NCBI RefSeq assembly: GCF_017104565.1
Contig: NZ_JAAGPD010000039.1
Coordinates: forward strand, 53,286-117,285
Direction of reading: 5' to 3'
From: Paraburkholderia sp. Tr-20389
GTDB taxonomy: Bacteria; Pseudomonadota; Gammaproteobacteria; Burkholderiales; Burkholderiaceae
Length of the DNA stretch: 64,000 nt
Part shown: piece by piece, positions 19,501 through 28,478 of the stretch
Layout: each line of letters starts with the position of its first letter
Position numbering within the stretch: the first letter of the stretch is position 1
Translations under genes and position numbers: made by a program
Notes under the pieces: generated by a model
Seen by the model: the letters and a program-made list of their open reading frames with translations, nothing else
The model's database searches: none
Told to the model about the DNA's origin: nothing

Positions 19501-20667
19501 ATGAAACGCACCGCCCTCTCGATGATGTCGCTGGCCGCTCTGGCCACGGCCACCAGCGCCGCGCACGCCCAGACGAGTGTCACGCTGTACGGCACGATCG
19601 ACACCGGGATCACGTATGTTCATAACGCCTCGGGCAACAACAGCCTGTGGTCGCTCGGCAATACCAGCGCAGGCAATCTGTCGGGCACGCGCTGGGGCCT
19701 CAAGGGCAGCGAAGACCTCGGCGCCGGCATGAAGGCCATCTTCCAGCTGGAAAGCGGTTTTGATCCGAGCACCGGCAAGATGGGCCAGGGCAGCCGTCTG
19801 TTCGGCCGTCAGGCATTCGTCGGTCTTTCGCAAGATCAATACGGTTCCGTGACGCTCGGCCGTCAATACGATCCGCTGATCGACCTCGTGCAAGGCATCA
19901 CGGCCGACAACTACTTCGGCAGCGCATTCGCGACGGCAGGCGACGTCGACAACTACGACAACAGCTTCCGTGTGAACAACGCGGTCAAGTACACGTCGCC
20001 CGTATTCGCGGGCCTGCAGTTCGAAGCGATGTACTCGTTCGGCGGCGTGGCGGGCAGCACGGGTTCCGAGCAGTCGTATTCGAGCGCGGTCGCGTACAAC
20101 AACGGTCCCATCGGCCTCGCGGCCGGCTACTACTACACGACGAACAGCCCGGCTTCGGAAGGCCTTCGCACGACCTGGAACAGCACGTCCGACGGCACCT
20201 TCGACGGCCCCGTCAACCTCGGCTATCAGACGGCGCATTCGATCGGCATCGCACGCGTGGCAGGCCAGTACACGGCCGGTCCGTTCACGTTCGGCCTCGG
20301 CTACAGCAACGCGCAGTACCGTCGCGACGACAGCTCCGTGTTCGGCTCGAACGAACGCTACAACACGGGCCAGGGCTTCGTGAACTATCAGGCTGCGCCC
20401 GCGATCCTGCTGGGCGTCGGCTACAGCTACACGCACTCGAACGGCGACACGTCGGCGACCTATCACCAGGTATCGCTCGGCGCGGACTACACCCTGTCCA
20501 GGCGCACCGATCTGTACATGACGGCCGCGTATCAGCACGCCAGCGGCCAGACCCGCGACGCAACGACGAACACGATCACCGACGCGCAGGCATCGATCGG
20601 TTCGTACGGCTACGCAGGCACGAGCCATCAGGAGATGGTCAACCTGGGCATTCGCCACAAGTTCTAA
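19501..20667 (+). CDS. outer-membrane general porin (Burkholderia OpcP/OmpC type)
   Basis: A 388-residue beta-barrel porin (Gram-negative porin_4 family). The signal peptide MKRTALSMMSLAALATATSA ends at AHA, and the mature protein starts QTSVTLYGTIDTG, the classical N-terminus of these porins. The constriction-loop segment and alternating hydrophobic strands continue to the C-terminal LGIRHKF, where the last Phe is the outer-membrane sorting signal. It follows benABCD on the same strand with 412 bases between. A role in benzoate entry is possible but rests only on position. Confidence 0.95.
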   Translation: MKRTALSMMSLAALATATSAAHAQTSVTLYGTIDTGITYVHNASGNNSLWSLGNTSAGNLSGTRWGLKGSEDLGAGMKAIFQLESGFDPSTGKMGQGSRLFGRQAFVGLSQDQYGSVTLGRQYDPLIDLVQGITADNYFGSAFATAGDVDNYDNSFRVNNAVKYTSPVFAGLQFEAMYSFGGVAGSTGSEQSYSSAVAYNNGPIGLAAGYYYTTNSPASEGLRTTWNSTSDGTFDGPVNLGYQTAHSIGIARVAGQYTAGPFTFGLGYSNAQYRRDDSSVFGSNERYNTGQGFVNYQAAPAILLGVGYSYTHSNGDTSATYHQVSLGADYTLSRRTDLYMTAAYQHASGQTRDATTNTITDAQASIGSYGYAGTSHQEMVNLGIRHKF

Positions 20668-20688
20668 AGCGCCGGGTTTCGCCCTGTA

Positions 20689-20741
20689 CGGCGGTTTCTG
20701 GCCGGCATGCGGACGCGTGCCGGTTCGGCACCGCCGTTTTT
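20689..20741 (+). terminator. Rho-independent terminator of the porin gene
   Basis: CGGCGGT at 20689-20695 pairs with ACCGCCG at 20730-20736, with internal GC-rich pairing, and is followed by five T residues. Confidence 0.75.
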
Positions 20742-20759
20742 CGTTGTGCGGCCTTTTCC

Positions 20760-20812
20760 ATAATGGCTCATTCAATCTGTCGATAATGGCTCTTTCTATG
20801 AACCATTATCGA
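20760..20812. promoter_or_regulatory. direct-plus-inverted repeat operator, probable MocR site
   Basis: ATAATGGCTC occurs at 20760-20769 and again at 20783-20792, 23 bases apart. The second copy belongs to a perfect inverted repeat TCGATAATGG-N13-CCATTATCGA (20780-20812). This layout of two direct repeats and one inverted copy is common at MocR/PdxR-type operators. It lies 52-104 bases before the start of the NAD(P)-binding gene. The half site AATGGCTC reappears at 23683-23690, just upstream of the MocR gene in this cluster. Confidence 0.6.
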
Positions 20813-20863
20813 TCGTAGTCTTCGGGTGTGGGCGGCAAGGCCCGGCATACACGGAGATCATCG

Positions 20864-21619
20864 ATGAACAGGACAGTCTTTCTGGCAGGCGCCGCGGGCG
20901 CAATCGGCAGCGCGCTCGTGCCGCAACTGGTGGATGCGGGCTATCTCGTCTACGGCAGCACACGCCGCACCGACCGCGCGGCGCAGATCGAACGGGCGGG
21001 TGCGACGCCCGTCATCGTCGACGTATTCGACGCAAAAGCGCTGAAGGACGCGCTGCTGCGCATCCAGCCCGCCGCCGTGATCCATCAACTGACCGACCTG
21101 CCGCCCGCGCTCGATCCCGCGCGCATGCCGCAAGCCATCGCAGGGAACGCGCGCATCCGCGACGAAGGCACGCGCAATCTGCTCGCCGCTGCGCTGGCGG
21201 CAGGCAGCAAGCGCTTCGTCGCGCAAAGCATCGCGTGGGCTTATCGCGAGGGCGCGCAACCGTACGAAGAAACCCAGCCGCTCGATACGGATGCCGAGGG
21301 CAACCGGCTCGTCACGGTGCGCGGCGTCGCATCGCTCGAAACGCAGGTGCTCACCGCGCCGCTGATCGGCACGGTGCTGCGATACGGTCAACTGTATGGC
21401 CCCGGCACCGGGTCGGCGCAGGCAAAAGGCGCGAGTCCGGTTCATGTCGATGCGGCCGCGCACGCCACTGTGCTCGCCCTGAAGCATGCGCGAGCGGGCG
21501 CGTTCAATATCGCCGAAGACAATCCCGTCGTTTCGACGGGCAAAGCGAAGCGCGAACTCGGCTGGTCGGCCGCCTGGCGGCGCACCGCCGCCGCTGCGGC
21601 AATGAGTACGGCGAGATGA
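20864..21619 (+). CDS. NAD(P)-dependent epimerase/dehydratase-like protein
   Basis: A 251-residue extended short-chain dehydrogenase-like protein. It has the Rossmann motif GAAGAIGS at the N-terminus (TVFLAGAAGAIG), and a Ser/Tyr region (RFVAQSIAWAYREG) where the catalytic Tyr-x3-Lys is replaced by YREGA, so catalysis is uncertain. It may be a nucleotide sugar or isoprenoid-type reductase; the substrate is unknown. A GGAG site precedes the ATG at 20864. Its stop overlaps the start of the cupin gene, so the two form an operon, probably under the MocR regulator. Confidence 0.75.
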   Translation: MNRTVFLAGAAGAIGSALVPQLVDAGYLVYGSTRRTDRAAQIERAGATPVIVDVFDAKALKDALLRIQPAAVIHQLTDLPPALDPARMPQAIAGNARIRDEGTRNLLAAALAAGSKRFVAQSIAWAYREGAQPYEETQPLDTDAEGNRLVTVRGVASLETQVLTAPLIGTVLRYGQLYGPGTGSAQAKGASPVHVDAAAHATVLALKHARAGAFNIAEDNPVVSTGKAKRELGWSAAWRRTAAAAAMSTAR

Positions 21620-22131
21620 ACGCCGCCCACCTGTTCGCGAGCGAACATGCACGGCATGCGCGCACGCTCGCGACCTTCGCCACCCTCGCGCTCGCCCCGC
21701 TCGCCATGCTGCCGGCGCGTCCTGCCCTTCAATGGCTCGACGCGATGTGCAGCACGCCGTTGCTCAGCGTCGCATCGTCGTCCGGCGCAGCGGCACAACG
21801 CCCTACGTCGACATCGCACACGCTCTCATGCGAGCCGCTCGCGAACGTGCCCGGCAAATCCGTGACGACCGTCGTGGTCGATTTTCCGCCGCACGCTTTC
21901 ACGGGCGCGCACCGGCATCCGGGATCGGTCACGGCGTACGTCATATCGGGCACGCTGCGCTCCCGGTTGAACAGCGGTCCGGCCATCGACTATCGAAGCG
22001 GCCAGACGTGGTTCGAGCCGCCCGGCACGCTGCATGATTTCGTCGAGAACACGGACCCGGCGCAGCCCGCTAAACTGCTCGCGGTGTTCGTCACCGATTC
22101 GAACTGCGGACCGCTCGTGCTGCCGCCGTGA
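21616..22131 (+). CDS. exported cupin-domain protein
   Basis: A 171-residue protein with a hydrophobic N-terminal segment (TLATFATLALAPLAMLPA) that may be a signal peptide or anchor. A single cupin domain follows, with metal-ligand His in FTGAHRHPGSVTAYVISG and a second motif WFEPPGTLHDF. The ATG overlaps the stop of the preceding gene. The fold binds a metal and a small ligand; the reaction is unknown. It is convergent with the MocR gene, 15 bases away. Confidence 0.78.
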   Translation: MNAAHLFASEHARHARTLATFATLALAPLAMLPARPALQWLDAMCSTPLLSVASSSGAAAQRPTSTSHTLSCEPLANVPGKSVTTVVVDFPPHAFTGAHRHPGSVTAYVISGTLRSRLNSGPAIDYRSGQTWFEPPGTLHDFVENTDPAQPAKLLAVFVTDSNCGPLVLPP

Positions 22132-22146
22132 TACGCGCAGCGAACC

Positions 22147-23667
22147 TCACGTCTTGTCGAGCATTTTCTGCAGCACGCGCGCAAGGGTCCGCGCCCCCGC
22201 ATCGATGTCGTCCACACCGACGCTCGCAAATCCCAGCACCAGCCCCGCCGGCGCCGCACGCCCGATCGCATACGACGACAACGGCCGCGTCTCGATGCCC
22301 GCTTCGGCGGCAAGGCGCGCAGCCAGCGCATCGTCCGCGCCTTCGGGCAGGAACGCGGGCGCATCCAGCCCCGCGACGATCGGCGGCAACGCAAGGAGCC
22401 CCGTCCAGTGCCGGCGCGCCGCTTCGCGCAGCGCCTCGGCACGCTCGCCGTACAGTTCGCGCATGCGCCGCACGTGACGGCCCGCATGCCCTTCCGCGAT
22501 GAACGCATGCAGCGTCGCCTGCTGATCGAGGGGCACGTGCCGGCCCGTCAGCGACCACGCGGCGACGAACGGCTCGACGAGACGTTCGGGCAAGACCGCA
22601 TACGCGATGCGCAGCGCCGGAAACAGCAGCTTGCTGAACGTGCCGCAATAGATCACGTGATCCGCGTTGTCGAGACTCTTCAGCGCCGCGAGCGGACGCC
22701 CTTCGAAGCGATACTCGCTGTCGTAATCGTCCTCGATCACGAGCGCGCCGCGCGCGTGCGCCCAATCGAGCAGCGCGAGCCGCCTCTCCAGCGATAGCGC
22801 CGGACCCAGCGGCGCCTGGCGACCGGCCGTCACATACGCGAGCCGCGCATCGGGCGCGAGCCGTCGGCCCTCGGCCACGTCGATGCCGTGCATGTCGACG
22901 GGAACGGCCGCGATGCGCGCGCCCGCCGCTTCGAGCACGAGCCGCGCGCCCGGATAGCCCGGATCTTCCATCCATGCAGCGTCGCCGGGGTCGAGCCACA
23001 GACGCGCGGCAAGATCGATCACCTGCTGCGCGCTGCCGACGATGGCGACATGCTCGGCCGTACACGCGATGCCGCGCGTCACGCGTACATGTTCCGCGAT
23101 GACCTCGCGCAGCGGCCGGTAGCCTTGCGCTTCGCCATCGGCGAGCATCGAGCGGTTCAAGAGCCGCGAGCGGCGCGCCGCGACACGCGCCCACAACGCA
23201 AAGGGAAACGACTGCAAGTCGGGCTGACTTGGCCGGAACGCACGCGATGGAACCGTCCGGCCTTCGACGGCGAACCCGCTGCGCGCCAGCAGGCGTCCGC
23301 GTGCGGACAGACCGATATCTGCGTTCGCTGCGTCGCGTGCCCCTGCTTTTCCGCGCACAAGCCGCGGTGCCGCGGCCGCGGGCGCCGGCTCGAAGCGGCC
23401 GTCCGGCAATTCGCCCGCAACGAAGCTGCCCCGGCCGACGGCCCCCGACAGATAGCCTTCCGCCGCGAGCTGCGCGAACACGCCCAGCACCGTGCCGCGC
23501 GACACGCCGTGACGTGCGGCGAGATCGCGCGTCGCGGGAAGCCGTGCGCCGGGCCCGAGCCGGCCCTGCAGAATCGCCGCGCGCAGTTCGGCATAGAGCC
23601 AGCGCTGCAGCGGCATGCCGTCGGGCCGCTCGTTCAGCGCAAGATCGATTTCCGTCGCACGCCGCAT
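22147..23667 (-). CDS. MocR-type regulator (GntR HTH fused to aminotransferase-like domain)
   Basis: A 506-residue PLP-dependent transcription factor of the MocR/PdxR class. The N-terminal GntR winged helix (LYAELRAAILQGRLGPGARL; ATRDLAARHGVSRGTVLGVF) is followed by a fold-type I aminotransferase domain of about 370 residues. The PLP-binding Lys is expected in YCGTFSKLLFPALRI, and the Asp in VIEDDYDSEYRF is the PLP-pyridine contact. It faces the NAD(P)-binding and cupin genes. The repeat found upstream of those genes recurs as a half site 16-23 bases upstream of this start codon, which suggests self-regulation. Confidence 0.9.
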   Translation of the reverse strand: MRRATEIDLALNERPDGMPLQRWLYAELRAAILQGRLGPGARLPATRDLAARHGVSRGTVLGVFAQLAAEGYLSGAVGRGSFVAGELPDGRFEPAPAAAAPRLVRGKAGARDAANADIGLSARGRLLARSGFAVEGRTVPSRAFRPSQPDLQSFPFALWARVAARRSRLLNRSMLADGEAQGYRPLREVIAEHVRVTRGIACTAEHVAIVGSAQQVIDLAARLWLDPGDAAWMEDPGYPGARLVLEAAGARIAAVPVDMHGIDVAEGRRLAPDARLAYVTAGRQAPLGPALSLERRLALLDWAHARGALVIEDDYDSEYRFEGRPLAALKSLDNADHVIYCGTFSKLLFPALRIAYAVLPERLVEPFVAAWSLTGRHVPLDQQATLHAFIAEGHAGRHVRRMRELYGERAEALREAARRHWTGLLALPPIVAGLDAPAFLPEGADDALAARLAAEAGIETRPLSSYAIGRAAPAGLVLGFASVGVDDIDAGARTLARVLQKMLDKT

Positions 23668-23894
23668 GTTCTCCGCTCCGTAAATGGCTCAGCACCTGAA
23701 AGATAATTCGCCGACTTGACCAGGCCAATTCCGCGATTATGCCTGCTTGTTCACCACATGAACGCCGTGCGTCGCAGTTGATAAACTGAAGCGGCCCGCG
23801 CACGGCCGTCGTGTCGGTTCTGCGTCCGGGCCTGCGTATTGCTTACAATGGCTGCCCCCTATCGATGGCACGCCCGACCGCGGCACAGGACGTC

Positions 23895-25793
23895 ATGAAA
23901 CTTCCTCTCCAACCGCAACGCCCTTCGTCCAACCGCGTCTACCCGCCGGGGACGCCGGGGCTGCACGGCCTGACGTCGATGATCACGTTCGTCGTTGTAG
24001 TTTCGGGACTGTACTTCGCGCGTGAAGTGCTGATCCCGATCACGCTCGCGGTGCTGCTGAGCTTTCTGCTCGCGCCGCTGGTCGGCCTGCTGCGGCGCCT
24101 TCACTTCGGCCAGTTGCCGTCGATCTTCGTCGCGGTGCTCACCGCCGTCGTCACGCTGCTCGCCGTCAGCACGCTGATCGGCGCGCAGATCGCGCAGCTT
24201 GCCGGCTCGCTGCCGCAATACCAGGCGGCCATCGAGCGCAAGGTCGAGACCGTGCAGGAGAAGACGGTCGGACGCGCCGATGCGCTGCTCGCGCGCGCTG
24301 CTACCGCGCTCGCGCGTGTCGCGCCGGAACGCCCGGCGCCCGCGCACGAAGCCGGCCGCTCCCAGAAGCCGACCGTCGCTGCACCCTTGCCCGTCGAAGT
24401 GCACGAGCCGATTCCGTCGCCGCTGGAACTCGCGCAGCGTGTGTTCTCGCCCGTGGTCGGGCCGCTCGAAACGACGTTCATCGTGCTCGTCGTCACGATC
24501 TTCATCCTGCTGCAGCGCGAAGATCTGCGCGATCGCCTGATACGACTGTTCGGCGCGCGCGATCTGCACCGCACGACCACCGCCATCAACGACGCGGCGA
24601 GCCGCCTGTCGCGCTACTTCGTCGCGCAACTCGGCGTGAACCTGGGCGCGGGCGCGACGATCGCGATCGGTCTCGCGATCATCGGCGTGCCGGGCGCGCT
24701 GCTGTTCGGCGTGCTGACCGCGCTGCTGCGTTTCGTGCCGTACATCGGCACGTGGATCGCGGGGCTGCTCGCCGTGATTCTCGCGGCCGCGATCCAGCCG
24801 CAATGGACCATGGCGGTATGGACGATCGTGCTGTTCGTGTCGATCGACGTGGTGGCGGGTCAGGTCGTCGAGCCGCTTCTGTATGGACATAGTTCGGGGC
24901 TGTCGCCCCTCGCCGTGGTCGTCGCGGCGATCTTCTGGAGCTGGCTGTGGGGGCCCATCGGCCTCGTGCTGTCGACGCCGCTCACGCTCTGCCTCGTTAC
25001 GCTGGGCCGATACGCGGAGCGCCTGAAATTCCTGACCGTGCTGCTCGGCGATCAGCCCGCGCTGACGCCTGCGCAAAACTTCTATCAGCGGCTGCTCGCC
25101 GACGATCCGCACGAGGCCATCGTGCAGGCCGACCGTTTTCTCAGAGAGATGCCGCTCACCCGCTATTACGACGACGTGGCGCGCGAAGGCTTGCGGCTGG
25201 CGCGCAACGACACGCTGCGCGGCGTGTTCGCGCCCGAGCAGCTGGCGCGCATGAACGAGACGCTGCTCGATATCGTCGAGAACCTCGAACAGGTCGAAGG
25301 CATGCCCGAGGACAAGGCCGATCCGAACGCACCCGATGCGCTCCCCGCCCTGTCGCCCGACGACGCTGCACAGCAACAGGTCGTGTGCGTGGCGGGCCGC
25401 GGCGCATTCGACGAAGTGACGACGGCCATCGCCGTGCAACTGCTGGCGCGGCGCGGCTTCACGCCCGTCACGGCGAACTACGCGCAGTTCAGGCGCGGTC
25501 AGGCGGATGCGTTCGGCGCCGACGGCGCGGCCATCGTCTGCGTGATCACGCTCGATGCGCCCGAAGCGCCGCCCTATCTGCGCAATCTGCTGCGGCGCAT
25601 CCGTGAGCGTGCGCCCGGCGCGCATCTGATCGTCGGCATCGGCGGGCAATCTGAGACGGTCGACGAGGTCGGCGCATTGAGCGGCACGAACAACGCCAAC
25701 GCCTTCAGCGACCTCGTCAATCAGTGCGTGCAGGCGGCCTGCGCGCGGTCCATGCCGGCCGTCGAGCAGGCGCCGCGCGGCGTCGACGCGTGA
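23895..25793 (+). CDS. AI-2E family transporter with long cytoplasmic C-terminus
   Basis: A 632-residue membrane protein of the AI-2E/PerM exporter family. It has early hydrophobic helices (ITFVVVVSGLYFAREVLIPI, then a leucine-rich second helix), a charged central loop, and four to five further helices (ATIAIGLAIIGVPGALLFG to WGPIGLVLSTPLTLCLVTL). Beyond the usual end near residue 400 there is a soluble part of about 230 residues. This includes a Rossmann-like segment (VVCVAGRGAFDEVTTAIAVQ through LIVGIGGQ) that resembles cobalamin-binding-like folds. Substrate unknown. The start at 23895 has AGGA upstream; an ATG at 23865 is possible. Confidence 0.82.
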   Translation: MKLPLQPQRPSSNRVYPPGTPGLHGLTSMITFVVVVSGLYFAREVLIPITLAVLLSFLLAPLVGLLRRLHFGQLPSIFVAVLTAVVTLLAVSTLIGAQIAQLAGSLPQYQAAIERKVETVQEKTVGRADALLARAATALARVAPERPAPAHEAGRSQKPTVAAPLPVEVHEPIPSPLELAQRVFSPVVGPLETTFIVLVVTIFILLQREDLRDRLIRLFGARDLHRTTTAINDAASRLSRYFVAQLGVNLGAGATIAIGLAIIGVPGALLFGVLTALLRFVPYIGTWIAGLLAVILAAAIQPQWTMAVWTIVLFVSIDVVAGQVVEPLLYGHSSGLSPLAVVVAAIFWSWLWGPIGLVLSTPLTLCLVTLGRYAERLKFLTVLLGDQPALTPAQNFYQRLLADDPHEAIVQADRFLREMPLTRYYDDVAREGLRLARNDTLRGVFAPEQLARMNETLLDIVENLEQVEGMPEDKADPNAPDALPALSPDDAAQQQVVCVAGRGAFDEVTTAIAVQLLARRGFTPVTANYAQFRRGQADAFGADGAAIVCVITLDAPEAPPYLRNLLRRIRERAPGAHLIVGIGGQSETVDEVGALSGTNNANAFSDLVNQCVQAACARSMPAVEQAPRGVDA

Positions 25794-25992
25794 GCGCGCG
25801 CGGGCCTCTTTCGGCACGAATGCATCACGCGCTTCATACGTTCTGCGCGTCTGCGTTCGTGAGCGCATCGATTATCTGCATCTTCGCGCGGCAAAGCGCC
25901 CATGCGGTGATAAGCTGAATGAAAGCGCGTATGCCGCTGCCCGCAAGCTCACGCGCTCCCTTCCGCTTCGTTCCATTGCCGCCGGGAGGCTC

Positions 25993-27078
25993 ATGTCAGC
26001 CACCATCCCGAAGTGCAGGCAGCAGATCCGGCTGTGCACCGCACACGACGGCGCGCGCATCGCGTACGCAACCTGTGGCAGCGGGCCGCCCATCATCAAG
26101 GCCGCGAACTGGCTGAGCCATCTCGAGTTCGATCTCGCGAGCCCCGTCTGGAGCCACATGATCGCGGAGATGTGCCGCGAGCACACGCTGATCCGCTACG
26201 ATCAGCGCGGCTGCGGACTGTCGGATCACGACGTCGACGACATTTCGTTCGACGCATGGAAGCACGACCTGATCGCCGTGATCGATGCGAGCGGTGTCGA
26301 CCGCTTCGTGCTGCTCGGCATTTCGCAGGGCGCGTCGATTGCCATCACGTATGCCGTCGCGTTTCCAGGACGCGTGTCGCACCTCATCTTGCATGGCGGC
26401 TACGCGCGCGGGCGGCTGGTGCGCTCACGCTCCGAGCAGGCGCGCGATGAAGCGGAAACGCTCGCCAAGCTCGCCGAAATCGGCTGGGGCCAGCACAACC
26501 CTGCCTTCCGCCAGTTCTTCACGACGCAGTTCATTCCGGGCGGCACGCCGCAACAGCATCACTGGTTCAACGAACTCGAACGCATCACCACCACACCGCA
26601 CAACGCCGCGCGCATCATGCGCGTCTTCAACAATATCGACGTGGTCGATCTGCTGCCGCACGTGCAGTGTCCGACGCTCGTGCTGCATGCGGTACGCGAC
26701 GCACGTGTGCCGTTCGAAGAGAGCCGGCTGCTCGCGAGCCTGATTCCCAATGCGCGCTTCGTGCCACTCGAAAGCGACAATCATCTGACGCTCGAATGCG
26801 AAAGCGCGTGGCAGCGCTGGCGCGATGAAGTACGCGCGTTCCTGCCGCCCACACGACACATCGACCCTGTGTTTTCAGCGCTTACTCGACGCGAACGCGA
26901 GATCGTCGAACTGATCGCGGGCGGCCGCGACAATGCGCAGATTGCCGCGCGGCTTGGCCTGTCGGAGAAGACCGTGCGCAATCACATCACCAACATCTTC
27001 GCGAAGCTCGAAGTGGAAAGCCGCGCGCAGGCCATCGTGATGGCGCGCAAGGCCGGCTTCGACGCACCCGCTGCGTAA
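25993..27078 (+). CDS. alpha/beta hydrolase fused to LuxR-type DNA-binding domain
   Basis: A 361-residue two-domain protein. Residues 10-285 form an alpha/beta hydrolase with the nucleophile elbow GISQG (Ser111), a likely acid Asp in AVRDARVPF and a His in SDNHLTL. Residues about 297-352 are a LuxR helix-turn-helix (LTRREREIVELIAGGRDNAQ ... LGLSEKTVRNHITNIFAKL). The hydrolase probably senses or consumes a small ester or lactone and controls the DNA-binding part. GGGAGG precedes the ATG. No receiver domain is present. Targets are unknown; the divergent or downstream neighbours are candidates. Confidence 0.88.
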   Translation: MSATIPKCRQQIRLCTAHDGARIAYATCGSGPPIIKAANWLSHLEFDLASPVWSHMIAEMCREHTLIRYDQRGCGLSDHDVDDISFDAWKHDLIAVIDASGVDRFVLLGISQGASIAITYAVAFPGRVSHLILHGGYARGRLVRSRSEQARDEAETLAKLAEIGWGQHNPAFRQFFTTQFIPGGTPQQHHWFNELERITTTPHNAARIMRVFNNIDVVDLLPHVQCPTLVLHAVRDARVPFEESRLLASLIPNARFVPLESDNHLTLECESAWQRWRDEVRAFLPPTRHIDPVFSALTRREREIVELIAGGRDNAQIAARLGLSEKTVRNHITNIFAKLEVESRAQAIVMARKAGFDAPAA

Positions 27079-27346
27079 CGGGGCACATGTCCCGGCTTTT
27101 CGCTGCTTTGTGCAGTGCGCATCCCGCGTATCGGGACTCGCGTCTCATGCCTGACGAACAGCCGATGCACACACTCTGCATCAGCGTTTCGCTTCGGCTT
27201 GCAGCATGTCACGGCGCAGCGCTTTGAGTCAGCGCCGTCTCTGTTCGTTCTCCTTTCGGCGCTCCCCACTGCAATCCCCATTGCCTCATCGCAAGCACAG
27301 CCCACTTCAGCTTTAGCGCCGGGGCCGAAGTCCAAGGAGTTCAGAG

Positions 27347-28321
27347 ATGCAAGCTGTAGAGTACCAACTGCCTTCCCATCGCTACGCCAAATGCGTCGAA
27401 GTGTCCAAGCGGATCCGCTGGGATATCGACAACGACGTGATTCGCGGCCGCACCTTCGACATCAATCAGAAGTTCCTGCCCGACGGCCTTTCGCAGGTCT
27501 ACCGGCTGCCGTTTCTGAACGAGGCCGAACGCCGCTTCTATTCGCAGGTTCAAGGGCGCACCTATGCCAACATGTTCAAACTCGTCGAACGCTTCATCGG
27601 TGCGAAGATGCTCGAACTGGGACGCGATCACGCACTGGGCGATCAGATCGCGCTCGAAGCCGTCGTGCGCCTGACCGACGAAGAACTGAAGCATCAGGAA
27701 CTGTTCCGCCGTATCGAACTGCTCGCGGGCGCGGACATGCCGGCGGGCTATCGCTTCCTGCCCGATGCCGACGATATCGCCACGTTCGTGCTGGGTAAAT
27801 CGACATGGTCGATTCTCGCGCTGACGTGTTTCATCGAAATATTTTCGCAGGTGCATTACCGCCAGAGCATCGAGGCGGACGACACGCTCTCGCCGCTCTT
27901 CAAGGACGTGTTCATGTACCACTGGAAAGAAGAATCGCAGCACGCGATCATCGACGAACTCGAATGGATGCGCGAGGACGCGAAAGTCGGCGAGCGCGAG
28001 CGCGAGCGCGATGCCGCCGTCGACGACCTGATCGCGCTGGTGGCGGGCGTCGACGGCGTGGTGCAGATGCAGGCGAAGGAAGATGCCGCGTACTTCTGCG
28101 AGCACATGGGCCGCACGCTGCTGCACGAAGACATCGCGGAGGTACAGGCCGCGATGCTCGACGCGTACCGTTGGCAGTACATCGTGTCGGGCGTTCAGGA
28201 GCCGCGCTTCAGTTCGCTGCTCACCAGCGTGATCAACGACGAGCAAGGCGCGCGCACCTTCGCCGCGCTCACGCCGATCATGACGCCGGCACTGAACCGG
28301 CCGACGTTGCCGCTCGTCTGA
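27347..28321 (+). CDS. ferritin-like diiron protein, possible oxygenase
   Basis: A 324-residue soluble helical protein. It carries a full carboxylate-bridged diiron ligand set: Glu81, Glu113-x2-His116 (DEELKHQELF), Glu164, and Glu196-x2-His199 (WKEESQHAIIDE). This order matches ferritin-like oxygenases such as AurF-type N-oxygenases more than iron-storage proteins. AAGGAG lies eight bases before the ATG. The substrate is unknown. It is followed after 157 bases by the membrane protein and amidohydrolase pair. Confidence 0.72.
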   Translation: MQAVEYQLPSHRYAKCVEVSKRIRWDIDNDVIRGRTFDINQKFLPDGLSQVYRLPFLNEAERRFYSQVQGRTYANMFKLVERFIGAKMLELGRDHALGDQIALEAVVRLTDEELKHQELFRRIELLAGADMPAGYRFLPDADDIATFVLGKSTWSILALTCFIEIFSQVHYRQSIEADDTLSPLFKDVFMYHWKEESQHAIIDELEWMREDAKVGERERERDAAVDDLIALVAGVDGVVQMQAKEDAAYFCEHMGRTLLHEDIAEVQAAMLDAYRWQYIVSGVQEPRFSSLLTSVINDEQGARTFAALTPIMTPALNRPTLPLV

Positions 28322-28478
28322 ACACACGGTGACATGCAAACGGCGGGTGCCTGCGGGCACTCGCCGTTTTTTCATGCGTTGCCTGCCTGATGCGTCCCGT
28401 CACTTGCTCACTGCAGCCGATGTGCGACACTACCTGCGAAAATGCGCACGACACAGGCCGCGCTGCTGCAAGGGGCAT

